A DNA stretch of 9,664 nt from assembly GCA_021811205.1 (NCBI GenBank), contig JAJZPK010000086.1:1-9664 (forward strand). Reading direction: 5' to 3'. A program made the translations under genes and the position numbers. Under the pieces are notes generated by a model, which worked only from the letters and a program-made list of their open reading frames with translations, had not been told where the DNA came from and searched no databases. The first letter of the stretch is position 1; each line of letters opens with the position of its first letter. Shown here piece by piece: positions 8,710 to 9,664 of this stretch. The stretch comes from Pseudomonadota bacterium. Lineage in GTDB: Bacteria; Pseudomonadota; Gammaproteobacteria; Burkholderiales; JABEVD01.

Positions 8710-9664
8710 TCATACCAAACCGTCCTTCCTGAACATGTCCTTTATACCACGGGCAGCCTGCTTGATACGGGCCTCATTTTCGATCAGGGCGAAGCGCACA
8801 TGGTCGTCACCGTACTCACCGAAACCGATTCCCGGAGATGCTGCAACCTTCGCGTCCTTGAGAAGCTTCTTCGAGAATTCGAGCGAGCCCATGGCAAGAT
8901 AGGCTTCAGGGATCTTCGCCCAGACGTACATGCTCGCCTTCGGGTTTTCGACAGGCCATCCCGCAGCATGCAGCCCGGAAACCAGTGCATCCCTGCGCTT
9001 CTGGTACATTTTCCTGATTTCCTCGACGCAGTCCTGCGGGCCTTCAAGAGCAAGGATGGAGGCGACCTGGATGGGGGTGAATGTGCCGTAGTCGTGATAG
9101 CTTTTCATCCTGGCGAGCGCTGAAACGAGTTCGGGATTGCCGACCATGAATCCGACACGCCACCCTGCCATGTTGTAGCTCTTGCTCATGGTGAAGAACT
9201 CGACTGCGATGTCCTTCGCGCCTTCCACTTCCATGATGGAAGGCGCCCTGTATCCGTCGAAGACGATGTCTGCATAGGCGAGATCGTGGACCACAAAGAT
9301 GCCGTGTTCCTTCGCCAGCTTGATCACCCGCTCGAAGAAGGAAAGCTCGACGCATTGCGCGGTCGGATTGCTCGGGAAATTCAGGATCAGCATCTTGGGC
9401 TTCGGATACGAATCCCTGATTGCGCGCTCGAGTTCTTCGAAGAAATCGATACCCTGCTTCATCGGGATGTGGCGGATGTCCGCTCCTGCGATGACCGGGC
9501 CGTAGATGTGGATCGGGTAGCTTGGATTCGGAACGAGGACGATGTCGCCCGGGGCGAGGGTGGCGAGCGCAAGATGCGCGATGCCTTCCTTCGAGCCTAT
9601 CGTGACGATGGCTTCCTTTTCTTCGTCGAGATCGACGTCGAAGCGGCTCTTGTACCAGTTGCAG
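8710..9664 (-). CDS. alaC: AlaC-type PLP-dependent aminotransferase, C-terminal 317 residues (5' end outside window)
   Basis: E. coli AlaC is a glutamate-pyruvate aminotransferase of fold type I. The visible part follows it from within the large domain to the end: [78 protein letters not shown] (PLP lysine codon at 9183-9181), [26 protein letters not shown] and [21 protein letters not shown]. The protein ends RKDGLV and lacks the short tail of E. coli AlaC. About 90 N-terminal residues lie beyond 9664. Genes of this type often precede hom and thrC in proteobacteria. Here an alaA-type gene has come between, making two related but clearly distinct aminotransferases in a row. Confidence 0.94.
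   Translation of the reverse strand, partial: CNWYKSRFDVDLDEEKEAIVTIGSKEGIAHLALATLAPGDIVLVPNPSYPIHIYGPVIAGADIRHIPMKQGIDFFEELERAIRDSYPKPKMLILNFPSNPTAQCVELSFFERVIKLAKEHGIFVVHDLAYADIVFDGYRAPSIMEVEGAKDIAVEFFTMSKSYNMAGWRVGFMVGNPELVSALARMKSYHDYGTFTPIQVASILALEGPQDCVEEIRKMYQKRRDALVSGLHAAGWPVENPKASMYVWAKIPEAYLAMGSLEFSKKLLKDAKVAASPGIGFGEYGDDHVRFALIENEARIKQAARGIKDMFRKDGLV

Overview
The window holds two operon-like gene blocks that point at each other and leave almost no non-coding DNA. Gene content and protein similarity suggest a proteobacterium that oxidises sulfide. The sulfide:quinone oxidoreductase resembles the Acidithiobacillus ferrooxidans enzyme. The small CydP-like gene before cydA and the alaC/hom/thrC linkage are arrangements I associate with beta-proteobacteria and relatives. 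The DNA looks moderately GC-rich, with frequent AGG arginine codons. The lineage is an inference, and I cannot name a genus.

Left block, plus strand (1-4886): the 3' part of an sqr gene, then cydP, cydA, cydB, cydX and nadC. Junctions are tight: gaps of 9-16 bases and one 17-base overlap. Sqr would pass electrons from sulfide to the quinone pool. Cytochrome bd (CydABX, probably with CydP) would pass them from quinol to oxygen. This block can therefore be read as a short sulfide-to-oxygen chain that ends in an oxidase type known to resist sulfide. nadC (quinolinate phosphoribosyltransferase, NAD synthesis) is the last gene and seems functionally unrelated.

Right block, minus strand, read from 9664 down to 4887: an alaC-type aminotransferase (5' end outside the window), a 130-base spacer, an alaA-type aminotransferase, hom (homoserine dehydrogenase) and thrC (threonine synthase). 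These genes serve alanine and threonine synthesis. No homoserine kinase gene (thrB) lies among them. The stop codons of nadC and thrC abut with no base between them.

Three points stand out. The alaC-alaA spacer carries a second, diverged copy of the last 14 codons of alaC, and that copy stops one base before the alaA start; most differences between the copies are synonymous. ThrC carries an insert of about 20-25 residues with four cysteines and several histidines, which looks like a metal site. NadC has Gln where the active-site His of the family usually stands. I found no RNA genes, CRISPR arrays, insertion sequences or phage genes, and no gene-free stretch longer than about 130 bases.
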